Origin: Nemertoderma westbladi
Lineage: Eukaryota > Xenacoelomorpha > Nemertodermatida > Nemertodermatidae
Reading direction: 5' to 3'
Assembly: GCA_032718475.1 (NCBI GenBank)
Contig: JAUCBJ010003048.1
Location: 1-54,796, forward strand
DNA length: 54,796 nt
Below are positions 1-10,705 of this stretch, in pieces (position 1 is the stretch's first letter; the number at the start of each line of letters is the position of its first letter). The position numbers and the translations under genes are program-made. A model generated the notes under the pieces. It did not search any database, had not been told where the DNA came from, and was given only the letters and a program-made list of their open reading frames with translations.

Positions 1-890
1 CTGTGGGGCGAGTCAAAACTGCGAGCCATCAGCGAACTGTTATTTTTATACTATGGCCGTTTTCTAAAAGTCTGTGTGTCAGTGTGTGCGTGGAGAACCA
101 TAATTGTCGGAAGCCAATATATAACTAGCCATAGTGGCCTATAATTATAATTGTTCGCTAAGATGGCTTGCAGCTTTTGCTGCACGAAGGCCCCACTCGT
201 GTATATTAGTACATTCATTGGATATTGATGTCAATGTTACATTTAATTCCCTTCTCACACTCTAAATTACTGATGTGGTCGTTTGCATTGTGCCTTCAAA
301 TATAACTTTAGTGACTTAGTCACTCTAGTTATTCACTATTCTATTCTATTCACTTTAGTTAGCGAATACATGATTATCATGAGATGCATGTTAATAAATA
401 TAAAATTAATTTAACACATTAAACTGCCACTCAAAAATATCAATCTCATTTTCTCATTCTCACTGTTTACCATCGTGTTGAAGAAAACTTATTATGTTAA
501 TAGTTATCTATGCTCAGAACTCTTACACTGCACTTTAAACCGCAGTTCCCATTCAGTGTCATTACAGCGAGATTGCCTTGCAGCATTACCATGTGTAACA
601 TAAAACATATGTATATCCATATTGGTTGTTATACTAATTGCAATGTTATCTCAACTCTTAACCAAACACCTGTTAGGTCGTATAATTATGTACCCTTCCT
701 ATACATTGCACATTCAGAGGCTTCTAAGATTAATCTATACTCGAGCTGTATGTAATGTAATCACCCCATTACATATATTGCTAAGCTAATATCGTTGCAA
801 ATACTAATTTCTCTCACAGTACCATAAGTGCAAGAGAAGGCTACATGTGCCAGATGTCGTATCTTTCCCTAGTAACAATCCCACAGCACA
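1..890. other. Upstream flank without a recognisable gene
   Basis: AT-rich sequence with only short open frames that lack recognisable domains. The one thing I can point to is a GC-rich segment at about 163-195 (core CTGCACGAAGGCCCCAC) that recurs at 14486-14515 and, inverted, at 35920-35950. Confidence 0.5.
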
Positions 891-952
891 GTGGGACAAA
901 GTCAATCCTATTTTTTACTACCCCCTTTTGGTGGCAGCTGTGCGCTGGTCGT

Positions 953-1061
953 ATTGGTTAATCCCCAGCTTGATGTGAGTGTACTGCCTCGCGGCCCTTC
1001 CCTATTGGCTGTTTCCTCCAATCGTTCCTGCCACGCACGGTTGGCCACTCCAGCCACGTCG
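953..1061 (+). promoter_or_regulatory. CCAAT/CCACG cluster resembling ER-stress response elements, upstream of PDI
   Basis: Three CCAAT-type boxes lie about 170-280 bases before the PDI start: ATTGG at 953-957, ATTGG at 1004-1008 and CCAAT at 1018-1022. The third is followed by CCACG at 1031-1035, giving CCAAT-N8-CCACG; the vertebrate ERSE consensus is CCAAT-N9-CCACG. The second reads on the minus strand as CCAAT-N9-CCGCG, with exact spacing and one mismatch. A CCACGTCG at 1054-1061 is, on the minus strand, one base off the UPRE core TGACGTGG. The sites are seen in sequence; regulation by ATF6/XBP1 is inferred from known PDI genes elsewhere. Confidence 0.45.
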
Positions 1062-1135
1062 TTGCTCCACAGACTTTGCATGCCACACTAACGCTAGATA
1101 TACGTATCGACTTAGAACGTTATATATTCGCATGC

Positions 1136-1145
1136 TTTATATAAT
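1136..1145 (+). promoter_or_regulatory. Candidate TATA box for the PDI gene
   Basis: The sequence TTTATATAAT lies about 90 bases before the PDI start codon and about 80 bases after the CCACGTCG site. Initiation 25-30 bases downstream would give a 5' leader of about 60 bases. The surrounding DNA is AT-rich, so this is only a positional candidate. Confidence 0.35.
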
Positions 1146-1230
1146 CGCATGTATAGTCATCACTTTGTGCTGTTAACATCGCTTTTTTCTATTTGTGTTA
1201 ATTTGGGTTATAGCTAAATTTACAATAAAA

Positions 1231-2739
1231 ATGAAATTCATACTTGCTTTAATAATCTCAGTAACAGCAGTTGCTGCAGATATTGTTGAAGAGGACAATG
1301 TTCTCGTTCTCAATAAGGATAATTGGGCTGAAGCCCTTGCCCTGGACTATGTATTGGTGGAGTGGTACGCACCCTGGTGCGGTCATTGTAAATCATTAGC
1401 CCCTGAGTATAAGAAAGCCGCTGTTCAGCTCAACAATGAAGGCAGCGACATCAAGCTCGCCAAGGTCGACGCCACTGTCGAAACCGAACTATCTCAGAAA
1501 TTCGGTGTCCAAGGTTACCCCACCTTGAAGCTTTTCATCAAAGGCCAACCAATCGACTACACTGGTGGCCGCAAGGCTGAGGATATCGCTGCCTGGTGCA
1601 AGAAGAAGACCGGCCCTCCCGCCAAGGAGTTGGAACATATCTCCAAAACAGAGAAATTCATTGATGGCGAGGAAGTTGTTGTCGTTGGTTTCTTTAAAGA
1701 CAGTGGCTCCAATAAGGCTAAGACCTTCCTTGACGTCGCTAGATTAATGGACGATATTTCTTTCGGAATCACAACCAATTCCGATGTCATAAAGAAATAC
1801 GAAGCTGCTGAGGATCAAATCATTATATTTAAGAAATTCGATGACAAGAAGAACGTTTACAAAGGAGACTACAGCGTGGAAGACATCCAGAAGTTTATTC
1901 ACTCCAACACGGTACCACTCGTTACTGAATTCAGCGACGAGACAGCCCCTAAGATATTCGGAGGTCTTATAAAGAGCCATCTTCTTCTCTTTATCGAGAA
2001 AGAAAGCAAGGATTTCGACAAAGTTTTGGCAGACTATAAAAAAGTTGCCGAAGGATTTAAAGGCAAGATCCTGTTTATTTACCTCGACAGCGCCAACGAA
2101 GATAATGAAAAGATAATCGAGTATTTCGGAATTAACAAGGAAAAGGAAATTCCTACACTTCGTCTTATTAATATTGGTGGTGATGATATGGTGAAATACA
2201 AACCAGAAGGCAAAGGTATCGACGCTGCAACCATAAAAACCTTCGCGCAATCCTTCGTCGATGGTAAGTTGAAACCCCACTTCAAGTCCGAAGATCTTCC
2301 AGCCGATTGGGACAAGAATAACGTTAAGGTGCTGGTCGCTACCAACTTCAAGAAAGTTACCGAGGATAAGTCGAAGGATGTTGTGGTAGAGTTCTACGCG
2401 CCGTGGTGCGGACACTGCAAGGAAATCGCTCCGATTTGGGATGATCTTGGGGAGAAATATAAAGACAGCAAGACGGTTGTCATTGCCAAGATCGACGCGA
2501 CCGCCAACGAGATCGATGGTCTCCAGATTAACGGCTTCCCCACCATCAAACTCTTCCAGAAGGACACCAACGTTGTCATTGATTACAACGGAAACAGAGA
2601 CTTGGAAGGTTTTATGAAGTTTATAGATAGCGGAGGTAAGGAAGGTGCTGGACCGAGTGAGGATGACATCGAGGAAGATGATATGGAGGACGATGAAGAG
2701 GATGAAGATGAAGATGACCACCATCGGGATGAGTTGTAA
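1231..2739 (+). CDS. P4HB: Protein disulfide isomerase A1 (prolyl 4-hydroxylase beta subunit)
   Basis: ER-lumenal thiol oxidoreductase that forms, breaks and shuffles disulfides in secretory proteins; in animals it is also the beta subunit of collagen prolyl 4-hydroxylase. The product is 502 residues, close to the family's usual 490-510. A hydrophobic signal peptide covers residues 1-16. Thioredoxin domain a carries WCGHC (CGHC 50-53, cis-Pro 97). Domains b and b' span about 130-350. Domain a' carries the second CGHC (393-396, cis-Pro 437). A very acidic tail (about 476-496) precedes the C-terminus HRDEL, a KDEL-type retrieval signal. I take ATG 1231 as start: its context is AAAATGA, the signal peptide begins exactly there, and the frame upstream to 1195 has no ATG. 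The whole coding region is one exon, unusual for animal PDI. No poly(A) tract or target duplication marks it as a recent retrocopy, and both active sites are intact, so it looks functional. Confidence 0.95.
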   Translation: MKFILALIISVTAVAADIVEEDNVLVLNKDNWAEALALDYVLVEWYAPWCGHCKSLAPEYKKAAVQLNNEGSDIKLAKVDATVETELSQKFGVQGYPTLKLFIKGQPIDYTGGRKAEDIAAWCKKKTGPPAKELEHISKTEKFIDGEEVVVVGFFKDSGSNKAKTFLDVARLMDDISFGITTNSDVIKKYEAAEDQIIIFKKFDDKKNVYKGDYSVEDIQKFIHSNTVPLVTEFSDETAPKIFGGLIKSHLLLFIEKESKDFDKVLADYKKVAEGFKGKILFIYLDSANEDNEKIIEYFGINKEKEIPTLRLINIGGDDMVKYKPEGKGIDAATIKTFAQSFVDGKLKPHFKSEDLPADWDKNNVKVLVATNFKKVTEDKSKDVVVEFYAPWCGHCKEIAPIWDDLGEKYKDSKTVVIAKIDATANEIDGLQINGFPTIKLFQKDTNVVIDYNGNRDLEGFMKFIDSGGKEGAGPSEDDIEEDDMEDDEEDEDEDDHHRDEL

Positions 2740-3121
2740 CCATAGCAACGTTAAATATTTAGTTTTCAATGTCTGACTGATCCATCAACGGCAGAACAAT
2801 CTAGCCAGTCTTTCTTACAGCGTAGCGTACATCATTAATAATTGTTTGTGTTTTAACTGAAGTAATGCAGTAGATTCTACACGTACATAAAAAATTATAA
2901 TAATGTGTTGTTGTGGTTGTGCGATTTGATGACTTTCGGGTTATTATTACACTGATCAGTTGTTTGTTAAATGTATTTTTAATTGATAATTTGATTTGAA
3001 AATAATCAAGATTGCGTTGTAATTGGATTGCGTTAATTCAACTCATTTTATTTATTTTCATTTTAAAACATCAGATGAACTCTGGGGAGAATCATTGCTT
3101 CTGACTACCGGTACATAAACA

Positions 3122-3127
3122 AATAAA
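3122..3127 (+). promoter_or_regulatory. Candidate poly(A) signal of the PDI gene
   Basis: First AATAAA after the PDI stop codon, about 380 bases downstream. The intervening 3' flank (2740-3121) is AT-rich and without any other feature I can support. Confidence 0.4.
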
Positions 3128-3295
3128 GTTAAATTCATAAGTAATAATCACATTTAGTTGTACTTATAACCACCGACAGTGAAGTAAAAGACTCAGCTAC
3201 TGGCACCATGATATTCCGACGCGTTACGATTCCGTTTATTCCGAAACCTCTAGCGTAATATCTAGCTGTGCGCGACGGGGTCTGTTTATCAATTG

Positions 3296-3673
3296 TTAGC
3301 CCACTGTACGGGAGGGTTAGCCGATGGCACAGGGAGGTTAGTTAGCCCACTGTACGGGAGGGTTAGCCGATGGCACAGGGAGGTTAGCCCACTGTACGGG
3401 AGGGTTAGCCGACGGCACAGGGGGGTTAGCCCACTGTACGGGAGGGTTAGCCCACGGCACGGCAAGGTTTGCCGACGGCACAGGGAGGTTAGTCCACTGT
3501 ACGGGAGGGTTAGCCGATGGCACAGGGAGGTTAGCCCACTGTGCGGGAGGGTTAGCCGACGGCACAGGAAGGTTAGCCCACTGTACGGGAGGGTTAGCCG
3601 ACGGCACAGGGAGGTTAGCCCACTGTACGGGAGGGTTAGCCGACGGCACAGGAAGGTTAGCCCACTGTACGGG
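3296..3673. repeat. 21-bp minisatellite with a 42-bp higher-order unit
   Basis: Tandem copies of GTTAGCCCACTGTACGGGAG-like units alternate with GTTAGCCGACGGCACAGGGA-like units, giving a 42-bp dimer repeated about nine times. The same 21-bp family forms the array at 4270-4933. Long open frames across it in several phases result from the multiple-of-three period. Confidence 0.9.
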
Positions 3674-3691
3674 ATGTGTTACGGTAGTGTT

Positions 3692-3868
3692 AGGACAGTA
3701 GCCCCCCGGATAGACCCCCCCCCCCCCCCCGGACAGTAGCCCCCAGACAGTAGTTCCACGGACAATAGCCCGCCGGGACAGTAGCCCCCAGACAGTAGCC
3801 CCCCGAACAGTAGCCCCCCGGACAGTAGCCACCCGGACAGTAGCCCCCAGAACAGTAGCCCCCCCAGC
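3692..3868. repeat. 15-bp C-rich minisatellite with poly-C tract
   Basis: Units close to GACAGTAGCCCCCCG repeat about eleven times. A pure C run of about 17 bases sits at 3714-3730. Confidence 0.85.
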
Positions 3869-3977
3869 CCCAAAATATGAGGAGTATTAAGAAAAAAATA
3901 TCTACATTTTTCATTTATTCAGTAATATTTTATATCAATGAAATTCCAGAATATAATATTTTTTTAATGCTCTTTTT

Positions 3978-4258
3978 GTATGGTGAATATACTAGAACAT
4001 TAGTAGATATGTTTTTTGTATTATAGCTAGTGTTTTTTGATAGCTAGTATTTTTTGAAATTATAAAAAAAGTGTGAAAACATGGATATTTCAGGTTTAAA
4101 ATGTTGCAGAATATATTAATGACCAAAAAAATTTTCAAAAAATAAAAAATCACTCAAAACAATATTATTATTTTTTATTTTCAAAAAAACTAGCTAGTAA
4201 AAAAACACAAGCCACCATAAAAAAATATCTACTGAGGTTCTAGAACACTAACCATAAT
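3978..4258. mobile_element. MITE-like palindromic element (GTTCTAGAAC family), copy 1
   Basis: AT-rich element of about 280 bp with inverted ends. The left end reads CTAGAACATTAGTAGATAT and then TAGCTAGT. The right end reads, inverted, GTTCTAGAACCTCAGTAGAT followed by ACTAGCTAGT. A second copy is at about 29378-29625 and a fragment of the same kind lies at 27800-27900. It has no coding capacity. It sits between two minisatellite arrays. Confidence 0.6.
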
Positions 4259-4269
4259 ATCAAATTACG

Positions 4270-4933
4270 ATCCTGGAGGGTTAGCCCACGGTACAGGAAG
4301 GTTAGCTGACGGTACACTAAGGTTAACCAATGGTACATGAGGATTAGCCCACGGTACAGGAGGATTGTCCCACGGTAAAGGATGATTATCCCACGGTACA
4401 GGAAGGTTAGCCCACGATACGTGAGGGCTAGCCCACCGTACAGGAGGGTTAGCACACGGTAAAGGAAGGTTAGCCCGCGGTACCATAAGGTTAGCCCACG
4501 GTACATGAAGGTTTGCCCACGGTACAGGAGGATTGACCCACGGCACAGAATGTTAGCCCATGGTACATGAGGATTAGCCCACGGTACAGGAGGGTTAGCC
4601 CACGGTACATGAAGGTTAGCCCACGGTACGGGAAGGTTAGCCCACGGAACGGGAGGGTTAGCCCACCGTAAAGGAGGGTTAGCCCACGGTACATGAAGGA
4701 TAGCTCAGGGTACGGGAGCCCCCCCCCCCCCCCCCCCCCCTAACCCCCCACCGTACAGGAGGGTTAGCCCATGGTACAGGAGGGTTATCCCACTGTACAA
4801 GAAGGTTAGCCCACGGTACATGAAGGTTAGCCCACGCCCACGGTAAGTGAAGGTTAGCCCACTGTACGAGAGGGTTAGCCCACGGCACAGGAAGATTAGC
4901 CCACGATACAGGAAGGTTTTAGCCCACGGTACT
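4270..4933. repeat. 21-bp minisatellite (GTTAGCCCACGGTACAGGAGG type)
   Basis: About 30 imperfect copies of a 21-bp unit beginning GTTAGCCCACGGTAC, interrupted by a C run of more than 20 bases at about 4717-4740. It is homologous to the array at 3296-3673 and in the same orientation. Confidence 0.88.
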
Positions 4934-4949
4934 TTTCTGAATATCTCGT

Positions 4950-5212
4950 GTGTGGACAACTGGTGTGAATACAACTCATGTGTGAACAACAAGTATCTGG
5001 ATAACTCGTGTGTGGACAACTCGTGCGTGGGCAACTCATGTGTGGGTAACTTGTGTGTGTACAACTCATGTGTATACAACTCAGTGTGTACAACTCGTGT
5101 GTGGGTAACTCTTGTGAGAACGACTCTAATCTGGATAACTCGTGTGTGGACAACTCGTGTCTGGACAAATCGTGAGTGGACAACTCGTATCTGGATAACT
5201 CTCCCAGATATT
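4950..5212. repeat. 15-bp minisatellite (ACAACTCGTGTGTGG), left block
   Basis: About 17 copies of a 15-bp unit related to ACAACTCGTGTGTGG, with variants such as ATAACTCGTATCTGG. It begins where the 21-bp array ends and stops abruptly where reverse-transcriptase sequence starts at about 5213. The same unit resumes at 6209. Confidence 0.88.
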
Positions 5213-6208
5213 CCCATTGGCGATATCTCCTTTGCAGAAGTGAAGGCTGCCGCAAAGAGCATTAAGACCAATCGTGCCAGTGGAGTAGATGGTGTTCCCC
5301 CTGAGGTCTTTAAAATACCTGAGCTCATCTATCCCATCATAGTAGACATGTACAGAACAACAAGAGTCCCACAAGAATTGAAAACAAATAAGTTGGTGCC
5401 AGTTCCCAAGAAGGGCAACCTAACACTCTATGGTTATTTTCGGGGAATCTCATTGATCTCGATTGCTGCAAAGCTATACAATCGAATTCTATTAAATCGC
5501 ATCAGGGATCCCATTGAGAGACTGCTCCGTGGAAATCCGAATGGGTTCCGTAAAGGTCGTGGGACCATGGAGCCCATTTTGGCCCTTAGAAGGATAATTG
5601 AAGAGTTATCAAAAAAGAAAGACAGACATCTGGCTGTTATCTTTGTTGACTTTTCAAGGCCTTTGATTCAGTCTCCCGCTCACGTATGTTCAGCATAATT
5701 TCATTATATGGGATTCCCGATGAAATTATTGCAACAATCAGATCAGCATTTGTTCGACAACATTTGTGTCTACTGTGTCTACTACAAAACCATTTTAAGT
5801 GTTATTGGGAGTCCTCCAGGGAGACACACTTGCGCCATTCTTGTTCATAATTGTGGTTGACTATGTTCTACGCATGTCCTTAGATCATCATAATGATGAT
5901 GATGGAAACTCCACCTACAGGCTCCAGAAGTCGAGGAAATCCTTCCAAGTACCTAACTGATCTAGACTTTGCTGATGACTTAGGAGTACTCTCAGAATCA
6001 TTAGAGGGAGCCCAACGGCTCCTCAGCTCATTAGAACATGCTGCTTCTAGTGTTGGTCTTTTTATTAACTCCAAAAAGACGACAATTTTGACAGTTAACT
6101 TTGAAAGTCCTCAGCATAGCAAGTCTCTGACCGGATGAGTATGAGCTCAAAGGATGATATGCTTGAGCATGTGGACGACTTCTGGGATCATGGATCCGGA
6201 AGTCAGAA
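5213..6208 (+). pseudogene. LINE-A reverse-transcriptase fragment, copy 5, broken by frameshifts
   Basis: Partial non-LTR retrotransposon ORF2. The reading starts PIGDISFAEVKAAAKSI and continues through ASGVDGVPPEVFK and SIAAKLYNRILLNRI to the catalytic motif A stretch AVIFVDFS, where a frameshift occurs (5655-5665). Later parts in other frames give GVLQGDTLAPF-like sequence and the catalytic motif LDFADDLGV (about 5960-5985), then SSVGLFINSKKT. Reading ends at about 6208 inside the segment matching EHVDDFCYLGS in other copies. It lacks the endonuclease, the C-terminal domain and any 3' tail, and has several frameshifts, so it is dead. It is bounded on both sides by the same 15-bp minisatellite. 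Confidence 0.85.
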
Positions 6209-6795
6209 GACGGACAACTCGTGTGAGTACGACTCTTATCTGGATAATTCGTGTGTGTGTACAACTTGTGTGTGGGCAACTCGTGTGTTGACAACTCGTA
6301 TCTGGACAACTCGTGTGAGGACCACACTTATCTGGATTACAACTTGTGTGTGGGCAACTCGTGTGTGGACAACTCGTGTGTGGACAACTCGTATATGGAC
6401 AACTCGTATGTGAAGAACACGCGGTGTACAACTTGTGTGTGTGCAACTCGTGTGTGGAGAAATCATAGTGTTTGTACAACTCGTGTGTGTACAACTTGTG
6501 TGTGGGCAACTCGTGTGTTGACAACTCGTATCTGGACAACTCGTGTGAGGACCACACTTATCTGGATTACAACTTGTGTGTGGGCAACTCGTGTGTGGAC
6601 AACTCGTGTGTGGACAACTCGTATATGGACAACTCGTATGTGAAGAACACGCGGTGTACAACTTGTGTGTGTGCAACTCGTGTGTGGAGAAATCATAGTG
6701 TTTGTACAACTCGTGTGTGTACAACTTGTGTGTGGGCAACTTGTGTGTGGACAACTCGTAGTCTGTGGACAACTCGTTTGTGGACAGCTTGTGTA
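6209..6795. repeat. 15-bp minisatellite, right block, with 230-bp higher-order repeat
   Basis: Continues the ACAACTCGTGTGTGG array. The start ACAACTTGTGTGTGGGCAAC occurs at 6261, 6491 and (one base changed) 6721, so a 230-bp block has been duplicated. This includes the odd segment GAGGACCACACTTATCTGG and a spacer around GAAGAACACGCGG. Confidence 0.9.
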
Positions 6796-7320
6796 CCCAA
6801 AATATAATAATAAACCCAGTGTTTTTGAGTTATTGTTCATTGGTTAGGAACATCCTTTAATACATCAATTTTAAAAAGGCAAAGGCGTATGAGAGATTTC
6901 CGGGCACGAGTAGTCGGGTTGTCATTGTAGAGATTGCAGAAAACGTTGAAAGGTAACTTTGAAGAGATCAAATTGGGTTTTATTTAATATATTTATTTAA
7001 TCAATTAACATTCGCAATAATTTATCAATACATATCCATTAAAAATGTGTAAGATCTCCGTCTATAAGGGGGTCAGTCATTTCTTGTTAACTCTGCAATT
7101 GTAATCAATAATGTACTGTGACCAATCCAGATCTATTCACCATACTGGATGTTTCAAAATGTATAATTTAATTATTTTTATTATTTTTATTCCAAAATTG
7201 TAACATTCCTCAACCCCGATAGTATTAACAGCGAATTGTTATTTAGCACTTTACAACTTTAGAGGACATTACAGCATTGTATTGGCCTGTACATTTAGTA
7301 TTGCATTTGGTGTTATTATG
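6796..7320. other. Unassigned AT-rich sequence
   Basis: I see no gene, array or recognisable transposon end in this stretch. Confidence 0.4.
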
Positions 7321-7401
7321 TTTACGTGGTAACCCATGACGGCGTTAAGTAATGTCCACCAAGGGGACATTACTTAATGCCGTCATTGGATACCAGGTAA
7401 A
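7321..7401. repeat. Long imperfect hairpin, 37-bp arms
   Basis: Arm 7321-7357 (TTTACGTGGTAACC ... AAGTAATGTCC) pairs with 7365-7401 (GGACATTACTT ... GGTAAA) with about four mismatches and a 7-base loop. It could be a miniature inverted-repeat element or a structured RNA; no target duplication is evident. Confidence 0.75.
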
Positions 7402-7935
7402 CAATATGTGGAAATTTGCCTGACAGCCAGATAGGCCTACTGCATTACCTACCGGTAGGCGGGGTATAGCTATTAATAATCAGTAGGTCCTAGCTATATT
7501 ATTATAACATGGCTCCAAACGCCACCATAAATATAAGCTAACTTATTTATAACATAATTTATGTCATTTTTACATTTATTTATACCTTAATACCCTATAT
7601 ACCTTATTTGCACCTTAATATATCAGACATACATAACACTTTTGTCAGATGAAATTTTGCTGTGTTTATAAAATTAGGTTAAACATTAAAACAATTACAA
7701 CACGGATAATGGGAGCTATTCACATATAACAATCGAATTCTACTGGAGTTTTCTCACTTGTAAACATAGTAAACATAGGATTATATTGTTTTCGAGTTTG
7801 TCGTTGTCCTGGCAAGCGAATATATCTTATAGCCCATAACATTAAGTGGACTGAAAAGTTTTCAAATAAGTGACCTCCACCAATAATATAATATATAACC
7901 GTGTTTCAGTATATTCCTGGTAGAATTGTGTCTAC
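7402..7935. other. Unassigned AT-rich sequence
   Basis: No gene or repeat array that I can support. Confidence 0.4.
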
Positions 7936-8346
7936 TATGGTGGGGGGCTATTAGAGTCAGAAAAAATAATAAAAAACTGTAAAAAAAGGCTCTAATAGGC
8001 CATAAACAAGAGTTTTCTTTAAAAAAAAAAGTACGAATTTATGAATTTTATGGCCTATGAGAGAGAGCCACGTCCACCTGATAACAGCCTAGGAGAACCA
8101 AAGACAGCGTAAGAGAGTCAATATTATTCTAAAGGTCTATGCAATTATGCTGAGATGGTGCATAGTGAGACATGGGATACGGGTACCATTATACCGACCT
8201 ATACCAAGCTACATCGACATATACACTCATACAGGACTATACCAACTTAATAAAGAGCTATATACCGACCTATACCGAGCTATAATACCAACCTATGGAA
8301 ATTACTGGCATATACCGATCTATTTCAAATATATGACAATAAATAG

Positions 8347-8946
8347 GCGAGCTTAGATCCAGGAGAACTTATATCTTAGCGAACTTAGATCCTGCAGGTC
8401 TGACTTCGGTGAACCTAGATCCTTCCTGCCTGTCATAGGTAAATTTAGATCCTACAGGTCTGTCATAGGTGAACTTAGATCCTGCATGTCCGACTTCGGC
8501 GAACTTAGAATCTTCAGATCTGTCATAGGTAAACCTAGATCCTGTAGCACCGAAGTCAGACCTGCAGGATCTAAGTTCACCGAAGTCAGACCTGCAGGAT
8601 CTAAGTTCACCGAAATCAGACCTGCAGGATCTACTTTCGACTATTTAGGATCCATATCTGCAGTATGTTCACAATTTAGGATCTAAGCTCACTAGGTTCT
8701 AAGTTCACCGAAGTCAGACCTGCAGGATCTAAGTTGACCTATGACAGGCAGGAAGGATCTAAGTCCACCCAAGTCAGAAATGCAGGATCTACTTTCGACT
8801 ATTTAGGATCCACATCTGCAGTATGTTCACAAGTTTAGGATCTAAGTTCACTAGGATCTAAGTTCACCGAATTCAGACCTGCAGGATCTAAGTTGACCTA
8901 TGACAGACAGGAAGGATCTAAGTTCATCGAAGTCAGACCTGCAGGT
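8347..8946. repeat. 30-bp subterminal repeats that invert at about 8549
   Basis: Units of 30 bp read GAACTTAGATCCTGCAGGTC-like before about 8548 and as their reverse complement (GACCTGCAGGATCTAAGTTC) after it. This forms the centre of the fold-back element. Some units diverge, for example those with CCTATGACAGGCAGG or CGACTATTTAGGATCC. Confidence 0.85.
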
Positions 8947-8949
8947 AAG

Positions 8950-10112
8950 AATAGCTCGGTATAGGTTGGTATATAGCTCTTTATTAAGTTGGTATAGTCC
9001 TGTATGAGTGTATATGTCGATGTAGCTTGGTATAGGTCGGTATATAGCTATTTATTAAGTTGGTATAGTCCTGTATGAGTGTATATGTCGATGTAGCTTG
9101 GTATAGGTCGGTATATAGCTATTTATTAAGTTGGTATAGTCCTGTATGAGTGTATATGTCGATGTAGCTCGGTATAGGTTGGTATATAGCTCTTTATTAA
9201 GTTGGTATAGTCCTGTATGAGTGTATATGTCGATGTAGCTCGGTATAGGTCGGTATATAGCTCTTTATTAAGTTGGTATAGTCCTGTATGAGTGTATATG
9301 TCGATGTAGCTTGGTATAGGTCGGTATATAGCTATTTATTAAGTTGGTATAGTCCTGTATGAGTGTATATGTCGATGTAGCTCGGTATAGGTTGGTATAT
9401 AGCTCTTTATTAAGTTGGTATAGTCCTGTATGAGTGTATATGTCGATGTAGCTCGGTATAGGTCGGTATATAGCTCTTTATTAAGTTGGTATAGTCCTGT
9501 ATGAGTGTATATGTCGATGTAGCTTGGTATAGGTCGGTATATAGCTATTTATTAAGTTGGTATAGTCCTGTATGAGTGTATATGTCGATGTAGCTTGGTA
9601 TAGGTCGGTATATAGCTATTTATTAAGTTGGTATAGTCCTGTATGAGTGTATATGTCGATGTAGCTCGGTATAGGTTGGTATATAGCTCTTTATTAAGTT
9701 GGTATAGTCCTGTATGAGTGTATATGTCGATGTAGCTCGGTATAGGTTGGTATATAGCTCTTTATTACGTTGGTATAGTCCTGTATGAGTGTATATGTCG
9801 ATGTAGCTCGGTATAGGTTGGTATATAGCTCTATATTAAGTTGGTATAGTCCTGTATGAGTGTATATGTCGATGTAGCTCGGTATAGGTTGGTATATAGC
9901 TCTTTATTACGTTGGTATAGTCCTGTATGAGTGTATATGTCGATGTAGCTCGGTATAGGTCGGTATATAGCTCTTTATTAAGTTGGTATAGTCCTGTATG
10001 AGTGTATATGTCGATGTAGCTTGGTATAGGTCGGTATATAGCTATTTATTAAGTTGGTATAGTCCTGTATGAGTGTATGTGTCGATGTAGCTTGGTATAG
10101 GTCGGTATACTG
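8950..10112. repeat. 71-bp tandem array, about 16 copies
   Basis: The period is 71: TGTATGAGTGTATATGTCGA recurs at 9001, 9072, 9143 and so on. Two unit variants (CTTGGTATAGGTCGG and CTCGGTATAGGTTGG) alternate, suggesting multi-unit duplication. The left arm of the same element holds one inverted copy at about 8187-8280. Confidence 0.93.
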
Positions 10113-10465
10113 GTACCCGTATCCCATGTCTCACTATGCACCATCTCAGCATAATTGCATATACCTTTAGAATAATATTGACTCACTTATGCTGTCATTG
10201 GCTCTCCTATTGATAGTAACAATGTTTTCAATGATAGTAACAATCCCTTCCTATAATAAATTGGCTCTCCTAGGCAGTTATCAGGTGGACGTGTTTCTCA
10301 TATCTTTTTTTTAAACTCTGGTTTTTTAATACTCTGGTTTATGGCCTATTAGAGCCATTCCCTTTATTCATAGACTAGACAAGTAACTCAGTGACTCTCT
10401 TAGGCTGTCATTAGTGGCTCTTTTAGGGTGTGAATAGGTGGGTGTGGCTCTAATAGGCCAACAAA

Positions 10466-10705
10466 TTGAGATTTTTTCATTATTATTAATAATTTTTTTT
10501 ATTTTTTTGTAAATTTTTTATTTATTTTTTTTTTATTATTATTTTTTTTATTTTATTTTATTTTATTTTTTTTATTGTTTTTTATCTTTTTCTTTATTGT
10601 TTTTATTGTTTTTATTTTATTTTTTTTTTATTTATTTTTTTTTTATTTTTATTTTTTTATTTTCTTTATTATTTTTTTTATTATTATTTTATTTATTTTT
10701 TCTGA
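10466..10705. repeat. T-rich low-complexity tract
   Basis: About 240 bases of T with scattered A, G and C (TTTTTATTTTATT type) inside the right arm of the fold-back element. The matching left-arm stretch (7956-7986) is only about 30 bases, so this too is a one-sided expansion. Confidence 0.85.

Noticed and set aside
1231-2739. PDI as a processed pseudogene because it lacks introns
   Set aside because: Full-length frame, both CGHC sites, signal peptide, retrieval signal and a structured promoter are intact; no poly(A) tract or target duplication was seen.
8950-10112. Regular repeats that might suggest a CRISPR array
   Set aside because: The units are contiguous with no unique spacers, lie in a fold-back element, and the DNA is eukaryotic.
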